Position numbers and translations under genes: made by a program
Source of the DNA: SG-bin7 sp964498095
Lineage (GTDB): Bacteria; Bdellovibrionota; Bdellovibrionia; Bdellovibrionales; SG-bin7
Direction: 5' to 3'
Assembly (NCBI GenBank): GCA_964498095.1
Contig: CAZCFY010000013.1
Coordinates: forward strand, 1 to 64,000
Length of the DNA: 64,000 nt
Notes under the pieces: generated by a model
What the model saw: the letters and a program-made list of their open reading frames with translations, nothing else
Database searches by the model: none
What the model was told of the DNA's origin: nothing
Shown here: positions 7,796 to 16,800 of the stretch, piece after piece
How positions within the stretch are numbered: position 1 is the first letter of the stretch
Layout of the letters: every line of letters begins with the position of its first letter

Positions 7796-9169
7796 CTAAC
7801 TGACCTTGTGTTTAGTCACCCAATTAAATCGCCAAAACAGCAGTATTGAGGCCACCACAAGTCCAATCGTAAGACCTAACCAAATACCTTCGGCGGCCAT
7901 AGAAGTTTTAAAGCCAAAAAAGTAGGCCAGGGGGAGGCAAACAAAACCATAGGCAAAAACCGTAATGTAAGTGGGAATTTTTAAATCCAATAAGCCACGC
8001 AAAAGTCCAATGGCCACGGCCTGCACGCCATCAAAAACCTGAAATAAAACCGCAAACAACAAAAGCTTCGCGGCTAAAGTTATTACGGCTTCGTCCTTTA
8101 TGTAAATATAAGGAATTTGATTTTTGAAAATCAACATGATGACTCCGAAACAAGCCATGGTAAGTGTAATTACCGTAAATGCCGCAAAGCCCGCCGCGCG
8201 CACGGCGCGCATATCACCGCGGCCTTTCGCCGCGCCAACTCTCAATCCGCCGGCCAGCGAAACTCCAAGTGCGCACATGAATGTCATTGATGCCACGCCA
8301 ATAGCAATATTGTGGGCCGCTAGTTGTTCCGTACCAAGCCAGCCCATCATGATGGCCGCAAAAACAAACGCACTCACTTCAAATAGTACTTGCGCCCCGC
8401 TGGGTACTCCGACTTTGAGAATTCTTTTTATTTCCTCGGTATTGATATTGTTAACACGAAAAGTAGTAAGAGCTTTTTTAAATTTTGAGCGCTTATGCAC
8501 ATGGTAGACAATCGCCAAAAGCATCGCAAAACGCGCGATGAACGTACCGATTCCGGCACCTAACAAACCTAACCTGGGAAATGGACCGTGACCATAAATT
8601 AAAAACCAATTGATCACCGTATTAATACCTAAAGCAAAAATATAGAGTAACATGGGAAAGCCCGTTTTCCCGTAGGATTCGACAAATTGCTTATAGCAGT
8701 TAAAAACTAACACTAGCGGCAGCGAAAATCCCATGAGCCGAAAGAAATCGCGTGACAGAATTGTGACCTCGGGAGGCTGCTTAAAAATTTCTAAAAAATA
8801 ACTCAAAATTTCAGCGAACAAACTCAGACCTAGTCCCAAAGCTAAAAATAACATCACCGATTGTATAAGCCGGGAACCACATTTTTCCTCGTCACCAGAG
8901 CCATGCAGTTGGGACATAAGTGGGCCAACAACATTACTGCTTCCCATACCAAAAACCAAAAGCACCGTTAGAATTCCATTGGCGAAAGTACCCGCCGCTA
9001 AGTGGGCGGCGCCGAGACGTCCTACCATTATGGAATCGACAATACCCATTGCCATTTGCGCCAGAAGCCCAATGGAAATGGGTAGCGCCAATTTGATAGT
9101 TTGCTTACATTCTAATAAAAAAGCCAAGCTGATTAGGCTTGGCCTCTTGTTTACCGTTATGGAGTTCAA
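7796..9169 (-). CDS. MATE family multidrug/cation antiporter
   Basis: An inner-membrane protein of up to 457 residues with about 12 membrane segments. The N-terminal signature LALPISIGLLAQMAMGIVDSIMVGRLG and the second-half repeat KVGVPSGAQVLFEVSAFVFAAIMMGWLG are typical of the NorM-like MATE family, which exports drugs or cationic compounds using Na+ or H+ gradients. The start is uncertain: 9169 is a TTG one base from the upstream stop codon and has no good ribosome site. An alternative TTG at 9127 lies inside a terminator-like hairpin (9123-9143). The conserved region begins near residue 25, so either start retains the family core. Confidence 0.9.
   Translation of the reverse strand: MNSITVNKRPSLISLAFLLECKQTIKLALPISIGLLAQMAMGIVDSIMVGRLGAAHLAAGTFANGILTVLLVFGMGSSNVVGPLMSQLHGSGDEEKCGSRLIQSVMLFLALGLGLSLFAEILSYFLEIFKQPPEVTILSRDFFRLMGFSLPLVLVFNCYKQFVESYGKTGFPMLLYIFALGINTVINWFLIYGHGPFPRLGLLGAGIGTFIARFAMLLAIVYHVHKRSKFKKALTTFRVNNINTEEIKRILKVGVPSGAQVLFEVSAFVFAAIMMGWLGTEQLAAHNIAIGVASMTFMCALGVSLAGGLRVGAAKGRGDMRAVRAAGFAAFTVITLTMACFGVIMLIFKNQIPYIYIKDEAVITLAAKLLLFAVLFQVFDGVQAVAIGLLRGLLDLKIPTYITVFAYGFVCLPLAYFFGFKTSMAAEGIWLGLTIGLVVASILLFWRFNWVTKHKVS
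9123..9143 (-). terminator. intrinsic terminator between the SPOR gene and the MATE gene
   Basis: On the minus strand, 27 bases after the SPOR gene stop, GCCAAGC pairs with GCTTGGC (perfect 7-bp stem, 7-base loop) and is followed by TTTTTTATTA. This has the shape of a Rho-independent terminator. It lies within the nominal first codons of the MATE frame, so it either attenuates MATE expression or shows that MATE starts after it. Confidence 0.7.
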
Positions 9170-9170
9170 A

Positions 9171-9917
9171 TTACGGGGCGATTTTCTGAATAATAACTTT
9201 AGAAATGTTCGACTTCTTTACGAACTCTTCTTTATAGCCCAAGGCTTCCGATTGTGTTGGGAACTGTCCCACGCTCACGCGGTACCAAGTTTGACCTTTA
9301 ATTTGCGCCGGTACTACGAAAGCACTAAACCCCTTCGAATTTAAATCCGAGGAATGTTTGTTTGCTTCTTCTTCTTTCGCATAAGAAGCGATTTGAATTG
9401 TATATTTGCCGGTGGTCGTAGAACCCACTTCGTGCGGAAGATTTTCAGCTTTTGGCTTTTCGGCTTTATGGGCTTCTGTAGGCGCTTTACCAACAGCAAC
9501 GCGGGCGGCAGCTTCGGGGATTTTGGCATCCATGTGGCCATGGTCAGCTTCGGCTTTTTTGTCCGCCATTTTTGGCGCGGCTTTTGGCGCCGAGGCTTCT
9601 TTACCGTGGTCAGCTGAGCCATGGTCGGACGCTACTTTGCGACTATCTACGGCCGGAGCTTCTTTTTTAATTTTTGCAAATTCGTCTGTTAGGCTTAGAG
9701 CCTCATCGTCAACGGCGTCTTCTTTTCCAACTTCGTCATCGTTACTGGCTTGTTCAATTTCTTCGCCAGTGGGTTCGTACATTGTATCTTTATATTGTTT
9801 TTCAGTGACAGTTTTTCCAATAAAAGTTCCTACTGAAAAAGATAACAATGAAATGAAGAATATAAGTACTAATTTGACTAATGTATCCGTCCTGGATCCA
9901 CCAAATTGATTCATCAC
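9171..9917 (-). CDS. SPOR-domain membrane protein
   Basis: A 248-residue protein with one membrane segment (LVKLVLIFFISLLSFSVGTFIG, about residues 14-36), a long low-complexity Ala/Lys/Glu/His linker (about 60-160) and a C-terminal SPOR domain (GKYTIQIASY...WYRVSVGQFPTQSEALGYKEEF...VIIQKIAP, about 167-248). SPOR domains bind denuded peptidoglycan at division sites, so an envelope or division role is likely. The start ATG is preceded by AAGGAGTTTTACCGTG. The linker has repeated HGH/DHG histidine motifs. The gene is followed by an intrinsic terminator. Confidence 0.88.
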   Translation of the reverse strand: MMNQFGGSRTDTLVKLVLIFFISLLSFSVGTFIGKTVTEKQYKDTMYEPTGEEIEQASNDDEVGKEDAVDDEALSLTDEFAKIKKEAPAVDSRKVASDHGSADHGKEASAPKAAPKMADKKAEADHGHMDAKIPEAAARVAVGKAPTEAHKAEKPKAENLPHEVGSTTTGKYTIQIASYAKEEEANKHSSDLNSKGFSAFVVPAQIKGQTWYRVSVGQFPTQSEALGYKEEFVKKSNISKVIIQKIAP

Positions 9918-10029
9918 GGTAAAACTCCTTGTAGGTTATTGCCCCAACCTTAATGATAGCGACAATTCTAAGCCTAGGTCAACGTGTCAAACTCTTGACA
10001 AGACTAAGGGTTAAGGGATTGATGGCAAA

Positions 10030-10812
10030 ATGGACGTAAGGTTGAAAGCTGCATTTGAAGCCGCCGATCGAGGCCGCGAGATTTTAATTAAGTATTTTGG
10101 GCACTTGAGCCGGATCTCCCACAAAGAACGCGCGGGTCTCGTGAGCGAAGCTGATATTGAGAGCGAAAAAGCAATCGCCGCAGTGCTAAAAAAACATTTT
10201 CCCCAAAGCCGGTTTTTAGGAGAGGAGTCCGGGCTAGACCAAAAGCCATCTCCCGAGGAGCAATTGTGGATCGTCGATCCGCTGGATGGAACCACAAATT
10301 ATGTTCACGAGTTACCGATTTTCTGCATAAGTATTGGCCTAAAAATTGGTACTGAACTTGAGGTCGCAGTCGTTGATGTACCCCTTTTGGATACTCGCTA
10401 TTATGCCACCAAAGGTGGTGGGGCTTTCGCGAATAATAAGCGCCTAAAAGTTGCTGAGCGCACAACACTCGCCGACTCGCTCTTAGCCACCGGATTTAAT
10501 GTCCACGCCAGTGAGGATCTTAAAAAACAATTAGAAGTTTTCGCGCATTTTATTTTTAAAACTCGTGGAATTCGGCGCGCCGGTGCTGCCGCCTATGATC
10601 TTTGTTTGGTCGCCCAAGGTTCTTTTGATGGATTTTGGGAAAAAAACTTAAGTCCTTGGGATACCGCTGCGGGTACTTTGTTGGTGCGCGAAGCCGGTGG
10701 CATCGTAACAAATTATGCCGGCGAAAAATATGATCCCAATATGGATGATATCATTGCCGGAACCAAACCCGTGCAACCGCAGGTTTTAGAAATCGTAAAA
10801 AATTATTATTAG
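10030..10812 (+). CDS. suhB: inositol monophosphatase family protein
   Basis: A 260-residue Mg2+-dependent phosphatase. Metal-binding motifs are present: LGEESG (about 72-77), WIVDPLDGTTNYVHELPIF (about 88-107, the DPLDGT core) and SPWDTAAGTLLVREAGG (about 207-223). Length is normal for the IMPase/SuhB family, which hydrolyses inositol or related sugar phosphates; SuhB homologues also affect ribosome biogenesis. The start ATG at 10030 is taken because the nearby ATG at 10022 runs into a stop within five codons. It is transcribed away from the SPOR gene across a 112-bp intergenic region. Confidence 0.9.
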   Translation: MDVRLKAAFEAADRGREILIKYFGHLSRISHKERAGLVSEADIESEKAIAAVLKKHFPQSRFLGEESGLDQKPSPEEQLWIVDPLDGTTNYVHELPIFCISIGLKIGTELEVAVVDVPLLDTRYYATKGGGAFANNKRLKVAERTTLADSLLATGFNVHASEDLKKQLEVFAHFIFKTRGIRRAGAAAYDLCLVAQGSFDGFWEKNLSPWDTAAGTLLVREAGGIVTNYAGEKYDPNMDDIIAGTKPVQPQVLEIVKNYY

Positions 10813-10872
10813 GCTCACATTCCCGTCCGCACCGACATAACCCCGCGCCAAAAACGAAGTTGTTGCTTTACT

Positions 10873-11427
10873 CTATTCGGCCCACTTCACAATGGGCCAT
10901 GCCGTTTCAGCCTGAAATATAAATACCGCCTTTTCTTTCGGGATGCGCCCCTTTAAGTTGGCTTTCGTGAGATCAAATTTCTTGCGGTCGATGCGGATTT
11001 TACCAACGAGGGAGTTCTTTTGCAGAAACAATAAATAACATTCGCCATCGTCTTTTGACTGTTCACAAGCGGCGGAACCCTTGCGATAACCCTCAATTTC
11101 AAAATCACAAATTGATTGATAAGGCGGCCAAAATATAATTTCATCCCAAGTTAGAGTATCAATTTTCCGCAGATCCAAAAGGCCTTTACTCTTTGCCAGT
11201 TCGTCATAAAACTTTTGCTCAAGGCTGGGAGAATAGTGACTGACCGCTAAATCCTTCACTTGCAAGAGCATATTAGCCGCCCCAATGGCGATCAGTGCAA
11301 TAAGCACTAAGAACATCTTGTTTAACAGTTTGAGCCTCTGAGCCCTCAGCTTACGATCCCCGATGCGCGCCAATAGCAAAAGTATGCTAGCGCAAGCGGC
11401 CACTGAAATTACGGCAAGTCTCCACAT
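10873..11427 (-). CDS. membrane protein of unknown function with two N-terminal segments
   Basis: Starting at ATG 11425-11427 the protein has 184 residues; the open frame extends to a TTG at 11463. Two hydrophobic helices (MWRLAVISVAACASILLLL and MFLVLIALIAIGAANMLL) are separated by a basic loop (RIGDRKLRAQRLKLLNK), so the remaining 125 residues probably lie outside the cytoplasm. That domain has four Cys in the segment CDFEIEGY..AACEQSKDDGECYLL. No ribosome site is obvious. I recognise no family. It lies downstream of pbpC on the same strand but is separated from it by a dispersed repeat. Confidence 0.55.
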   Translation of the reverse strand: MWRLAVISVAACASILLLLARIGDRKLRAQRLKLLNKMFLVLIALIAIGAANMLLQVKDLAVSHYSPSLEQKFYDELAKSKGLLDLRKIDTLTWDEIIFWPPYQSICDFEIEGYRKGSAACEQSKDDGECYLLFLQKNSLVGKIRIDRKKFDLTKANLKGRIPKEKAVFIFQAETAWPIVKWAE

Positions 11428-11485
11428 ATTTTCAATTATAGTAAGAGTGAATGATGATAACAATTCCGCTTTTGTAACACGCTGC

Positions 11486-11513
11486 TGCTACCAAAAAGAA
11501 CCTGGAACCTTTT
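11486..11513 (-). repeat. 3'-end dispersed element, copy 1 (after pbpC)
   Basis: A 28-base sequence identical to 37879-37906. On the minus strand it begins AAAAGGTTCCAGGTTC, four bases after the pbpC stop codon. Its left half resembles the elements at 46381 and 47374. The similarity to copy 2 extends with a few changes on both sides. Confidence 0.75.
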
Positions 11514-11517
11514 TGCG

Positions 11518-13806
11518 CTATTGCGCGACGCCCACGCGTAAGGGCATGGAGTCGGCTCGCCCTTTGTCATCAATGACTTTTAGCACGAATTCACCGGGGC
11601 GCGCCGGCCAGAGTAAAGTTTCGCTGGGCGAAGCACTGCCGATAAATTCTTCGTTTACAAACCAAAAAAGTTTTTGAATGTCGCCGTCCGAGACGGCACT
11701 TAAGGCGATTTTATTTTTTGAACTATTTTTGTGTTGTAATTCATAATTGTGATCCTTTTTGGGCGAAGTAATTTCAGGAGGACTACCGGCGACCTTTATT
11801 GAATTTAGTTTGCATGAAGGATCATACGGCGGCGCCGTTTTGCGCGCCAGCCCCTTTGCGGAAAATAAATTTAAAATATCACTGGGCCAGAACTCAGCAA
11901 TCGCCCGCAAGGTTCTCTTGGCGTTAAATTCGCAGGCCCGCAGTCCCGTTTGTCTATCGATCCAAATTTCACGATGTAAACTGCAAGTTTTAATCGGCGA
12001 TTTGCCGGGAATATACCAAGATATTTTTGTATGTGGGCAGTGTTCGTTGGGTAAGGCACCGGATACTGCGCATACTTTAACTTTTTTAACATTAAGTACT
12101 TTTGCGGGAGTAAAATTTTGTTGAAAATCCTGGGGAAAATGGTGACCAATACTGTCGGCGATGCGAAAAAATAAGGGAGCGGCAATTTCGCGTCCAACAA
12201 ATGTTGGATTCGCTTCGTTATTAAAATTTCCGATCCAAATTACTAGCGTGTAAGGTCCAAAAATTCCCGCCGTCCACGCATCTCGGAAGCCAAAAGAAGT
12301 TCCCGTCTTCCAGGCTACGGCAAATCTGTTTTTTAACCAACCTTGGTCAAAGGATTCATCCGGACGGATGGCTTTTTCTAACATCTCTCGCACTAAAAAA
12401 AAGCTTTCAGCACTAATATGTTCTTGCGAAAAATGGGTCAGCTTATCGCTTCTAAGCCAGCGCGGTTCATAGATTGCGCCGTGATGAAATATCATGCTGT
12501 AAAGCTTGGCTAGTTCTAACGCCGAAACCTCCGTTCCACCCAGAGCGATCGCTAAACCATAATACTCTTCACTCTTAGGTAAGTTTATCTTCGCCGCCGT
12601 TAGAAACTTGTAAATGGAGGGGTTAATTTTTGCCGACAGGTAAACAGCCGGCACATTTCGGCTTAGATTTAAAGCTTCCGTGGCGGCAAGAGGCCCCTTA
12701 AAATCCAAATCAAAATTTTCGGGGTCAAAGGGACCAAAACTTTGCGGCGTATCTTTTAGCAGTGTCTCGGGATGAATAACCCCTTGCTCAATCGCCAAAC
12801 CGTAAATAAAGGGTTTTAATGCCGAACCGGGACTGCGCTTAGCTAATACTCCATTTACTTGACCGTCGATTTCGGCGTTAAAAAAGTTAGCTGAACCCAG
12901 CATGGCTTTAATTTCTTGGGCACGATTGTCGATGAGCACGGCCACGGCGTTATTTACGCCCACCTTCTTTTTTTCGCTTAAGTAATTATCGATATTTTCT
13001 TGAATTATTTTTTGTAATTCTAAATTCAAGGTAGTGTCGTAATTTAAAAGGTGCGGATCTTTTTGTAATAGCGAGGATGTAAAGTGAGGTGCTTCAAAGG
13101 GAATTTCTCTTACCGTATGCATCTGTAGCGGCAAGGCGAATTCTATGGATTTGTTTTTATCTTCTGGATGATAGTTCACCCAATTTCTATATTGCTCCAC
13201 CCGACGTTTTTGCACTTGGGACAAAGAAATCCCCGGGTTTTGCGGCAATGTTACTAAACTTAAAATTTCTGTAAGAGTGAGTTCCGCGACAGCGCGCTTA
13301 AAATAAATTAAGGCGGCGGCAGAAACACCTTCGATATTTCCGCCAAAGGGAGCTAGATTCAAATAGGCTTCGAGAATCTCGCTTTTAGAGTGGCGCACTT
13401 CGGTCCATAGGGCGAGAATCATTTGCCAGAGCTTTCCTTTAATATCCTGTGTCTGCAAATTATGCTGCAAACGCACCAATTGCATTGTAATGGTGGATGC
13501 GCCGCTACGGCGAGCATCATAGACCGAACTATTAAAAAGGCGTTTGGCAACAGCCATTGGGTTTACGCCGAAGTGAAAGTAAAAGTATTTATCCTCTTTT
13601 AACAAAAAGGCCTCTTTTATTTCTGACGGAAAGTCAGAGATAGCAGTAAATATCCGGTACTTTTCATCTTGCGAAAGGGTCAGACGTAATAGTCGGCCTT
13701 TATCATCATAAAATGTTTTTGAAAAAGTCGTCCCTTCTAATAACGGCTGACTCGTAAAACGCAAAAATCCAAATAGAATTAAAAGCGCCGCTAAAATTTT
13801 CTTCAT
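11518..13806 (-). CDS. pbpC: penicillin-binding protein 1C
   Basis: A 762-residue bifunctional class A PBP that polymerises and crosslinks peptidoglycan. An N-terminal signal anchor (residues 1-20) is followed by a GT51 transglycosylase (LLKEDKYFYFHFGVNP with the catalytic Glu, then SGASTITMQLVRL), a transpeptidase domain with SxxK as SPGSALKPF near residue 330 and KTGTSFGFRDAW near 500, and a C-terminal BiPBP-type domain (about 670-762) with paired Cys. The ATG overlaps the stop of the alpha-2-macroglobulin gene (ATGA), so the two are translationally coupled. The same pbpC/alpha-2-macroglobulin pairing is known in E. coli (yfhM-pbpC). Confidence 0.95.
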   Translation of the reverse strand: MKKILAALLILFGFLRFTSQPLLEGTTFSKTFYDDKGRLLRLTLSQDEKYRIFTAISDFPSEIKEAFLLKEDKYFYFHFGVNPMAVAKRLFNSSVYDARRSGASTITMQLVRLQHNLQTQDIKGKLWQMILALWTEVRHSKSEILEAYLNLAPFGGNIEGVSAAALIYFKRAVAELTLTEILSLVTLPQNPGISLSQVQKRRVEQYRNWVNYHPEDKNKSIEFALPLQMHTVREIPFEAPHFTSSLLQKDPHLLNYDTTLNLELQKIIQENIDNYLSEKKKVGVNNAVAVLIDNRAQEIKAMLGSANFFNAEIDGQVNGVLAKRSPGSALKPFIYGLAIEQGVIHPETLLKDTPQSFGPFDPENFDLDFKGPLAATEALNLSRNVPAVYLSAKINPSIYKFLTAAKINLPKSEEYYGLAIALGGTEVSALELAKLYSMIFHHGAIYEPRWLRSDKLTHFSQEHISAESFFLVREMLEKAIRPDESFDQGWLKNRFAVAWKTGTSFGFRDAWTAGIFGPYTLVIWIGNFNNEANPTFVGREIAAPLFFRIADSIGHHFPQDFQQNFTPAKVLNVKKVKVCAVSGALPNEHCPHTKISWYIPGKSPIKTCSLHREIWIDRQTGLRACEFNAKRTLRAIAEFWPSDILNLFSAKGLARKTAPPYDPSCKLNSIKVAGSPPEITSPKKDHNYELQHKNSSKNKIALSAVSDGDIQKLFWFVNEEFIGSASPSETLLWPARPGEFVLKVIDDKGRADSMPLRVGVAQ

Positions 13807-16800
13807 TTCGGATCAATCACCGTAATTTTATCCGGGAGACTACGGGCATGAATTGTCTTGTCATACATATGTTCCAAAAAGGCCGCTGGCACGACAAAAG
13901 AACCGCGGTTTGTCGCCTTAATTTTATAAACATATTCAAGGAGGTTTTTTCGGATTGTCCCGTAAATTACGACACGGTCCTCGCGCATGTCCACGTAATC
14001 GGGACTCCAGCGCGAAAGACTTGCGGAATCCTGAGCGAAAACTTTTGGAAAGAGGCTAAACCGCGCTCCCCCCTCACCCTCGATCTCGCCTTCGCCTTCG
14101 CCATCCATAGGCCCATCAACATCGCTGTGACCTTCACTATCAGTACCTTCAGATTCCGGGGAATCCTGCTCGTGCTGAGGCGCTTTTAATCGCTCATCGA
14201 GCACAAGCTCAAAGCCCGACGGCAATAAATCCACCACGGCAATATTTTGCAGGTAATCCGCATTAAGAGAGCGTACCCGCAAATGCACATAAGCCTCTTC
14301 GCCAAGTTTTAGGGACGAAATCTTATTCCCCTTCTCATCCATAATCTCATGAATAATTTCGGCACCCTCTTTTATTACTTTTGCCGGCTGCTGATTATCA
14401 AATCCCCCCTGCGTCGCCAAATAAAATAAACTTAGCTTATTGGGGTTTTCTATTTTTAAGCGGTTGCTGCCTTCATTAAAATTCATTTTTGGAAATAAAC
14501 CCTTCGGAATCAGTAAATTTTTCTTTTGGCCGCTTAAGGTATATTCGTTGACTTCAACCGCACCGTCCTCACCTAAGCTTGTGGCGTTAGACTGATCAGC
14601 CATCGCGCCGAAGGCCAATAAGGAAATTGCCGTGGAAATGGTATTATATTGGTTTTTAACAATTTTATCAGCGATACGGCCAGAAACCTCTAAACCCTCT
14701 TTGCTTAATTTATCCGGGAAATGTTTGGCTAATAGAAAAAGTGCATAGGCGTCGGCAATGGTACCATCATAAAAATAATCGTATCCCTTAAAGTCACGCG
14801 GCTTCGCCAAATCAAAGGCTGCAATTAACTTTATCGCTTCGTCGTCTTGCTTCATGATTTTATAAGTTGCGGCCAAAAATAATCCCGCTAGATCCTTTTG
14901 CCACTCCTTGGGATATTTTTTTTCGATCTCCTGACGTAGACGGTTAAGATCATTGGTAGGGAGGTAACCATTTCGCGCCTGAAGATAAATAGCATAGGCC
15001 CATATTCGCGCCGAATGTAATGTGGCCGTGTTAAAATTCGAAACCGTGGCCAAATACTCTAATGTTCGGGCTATAATGTCTTGCGGAACCTGGTAACCTG
15101 CGCTTCGAGCTTCCGTTAGGTAATGAGCGGCATAAACGGAAGTGAAGTCAGAAAAGTTATGATATCCCGGCCAATACAAAAATGAGCCCATTGTATTTTG
15201 GCGAGCGCGCAAATTCTGGATGGCATTGGCTACACTTTTTTCAACTTTAATTTGATCGTAACCAAAATCTGGCTTCTTCCCCAATGCCACAGCCGGAAAC
15301 GCGCGACTGGTAATCTGTTCGGTACAGCCATGCGGATATTCATCAAGATAATTTCGCAAGCCATGTCCCAGCCCCAGTGGTAATAAGGAGACTCCAAATT
15401 CCAATTTGCGAAAATGCGGATACATTTGTCGCGGGGTGGGGACTTCGATAGAACTGTCTTTACTATACCCCCCCGTAAGCGTTGTCATGTAACTTACCGC
15501 TGGCCGCACACTCAAAGAAGAAGTATAGGAAGCGCGCGACGCACCTTGCGTGGCGACGAAAGTTATAGAGGCCACACCTAAGTTGTTTTTAGTTTTAATT
15601 TTTGCCTTTACAACGCCCTCGCGACCTTCGGGTATTGCCAAGGTGGTTTCTGGTTTTTGCACCAGCTCAAAATGCTCCGACATATTTAAAGTAAAGTCGA
15701 TTTTGGCTTTTTCGCCAGAGCCGACTAACGCATTTGTAACACCGACGGAGATGTCGAACTCATCCCCCGGTGAAGTAAAAAACGGAACGTTAGGGCTAAT
15801 AACCATATCTCCGCGCACCGTGGTTTTCTGCGTTTGCCGGCCAATACTTTCCTCGTTAGCCGCAATCGCCATGATGCGGATTTGACCGTTAAAGTAGTCG
15901 GGCACTTGATAGGAAAATGTTTTTGGCACCGGAGTGACGTCGATTATCCCCGACCAAAACACGACGGGCTTTTCGGTTTTGCGCTTAAAGGGATTTAGGT
16001 TAGCCGCTAAGGCCTTACTGCCTTCGTCACCTCCCGGCGAGAGCAATTTTTTAACTATGCTAAATTCAGGGAGCAATAGGTCCAAGATCTGATAGGTTTG
16101 CACTTGCAACGCCACTTTCTGAAAGAAAAAAGCGAGGGGGTCAGGCGTTTGATATTTTGCAACTTGTAAAATGCCTTCATCAACACCGTAGATAATAATT
16201 TTTGAATTGCGGTTAGATGAATATTTGATATCAAGATTGTTTCCGGGCTTAACAAGATCCGGGACTTCGAGTTTGATTTTCTGCATACGGCGGTCGCGGT
16301 TTATCTGAAAGGGAATTGTGGCAAAGCTTAAGGGATTCATAAAAATCTCCGGACTCGTTTGTGCACGCAACCAAAAGATATTTATATACCCCCCACCTTC
16401 CAGGTTCTCTGGCACCTTAATGGTTTGAGTGGTGGCATTCTTATCCGAAACAAACCATTTTTGTGCAAAGACCTTCTCCCGCTCAATAGTAATGAGTCCA
16501 GCCCCCGCATAAGGCGCGACGATTTGAAACTCTAAGCTTTCGCCGGGATTTATATCTTCCTTACTAAGCTTTACTTGCAATTCGGCATTGCGATCCAGAC
16601 TTCGCGTTAAATTTGCACTTCCCGCGACGGTAAAGAAAATTTTATTTACTTCTTTATTTTCAGGACTCAAAAGCACGTAAACAAAATTGCCGGGCTGCGA
16701 AGTTTCGACATCAAATTCTGTCCCCGCAACGGCGATATCTAGAGGCTTCTCTGAAACGGAAACTTCTTTTTTAACGGATTGATAGCGTAACGTGCCATCC

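Noticed and set aside
8124..8507. A 127-codon plus-strand frame within the MATE gene
   Set aside because: Antisense shadow; the MATE frame has clear family sequence over the same bases.
9406..9909. A 167-codon plus-strand frame antisense to the SPOR gene
   Set aside because: It mirrors the Ala/Lys-rich linker of the SPOR protein and has the low-complexity Ser/Ala composition expected of a shadow frame.
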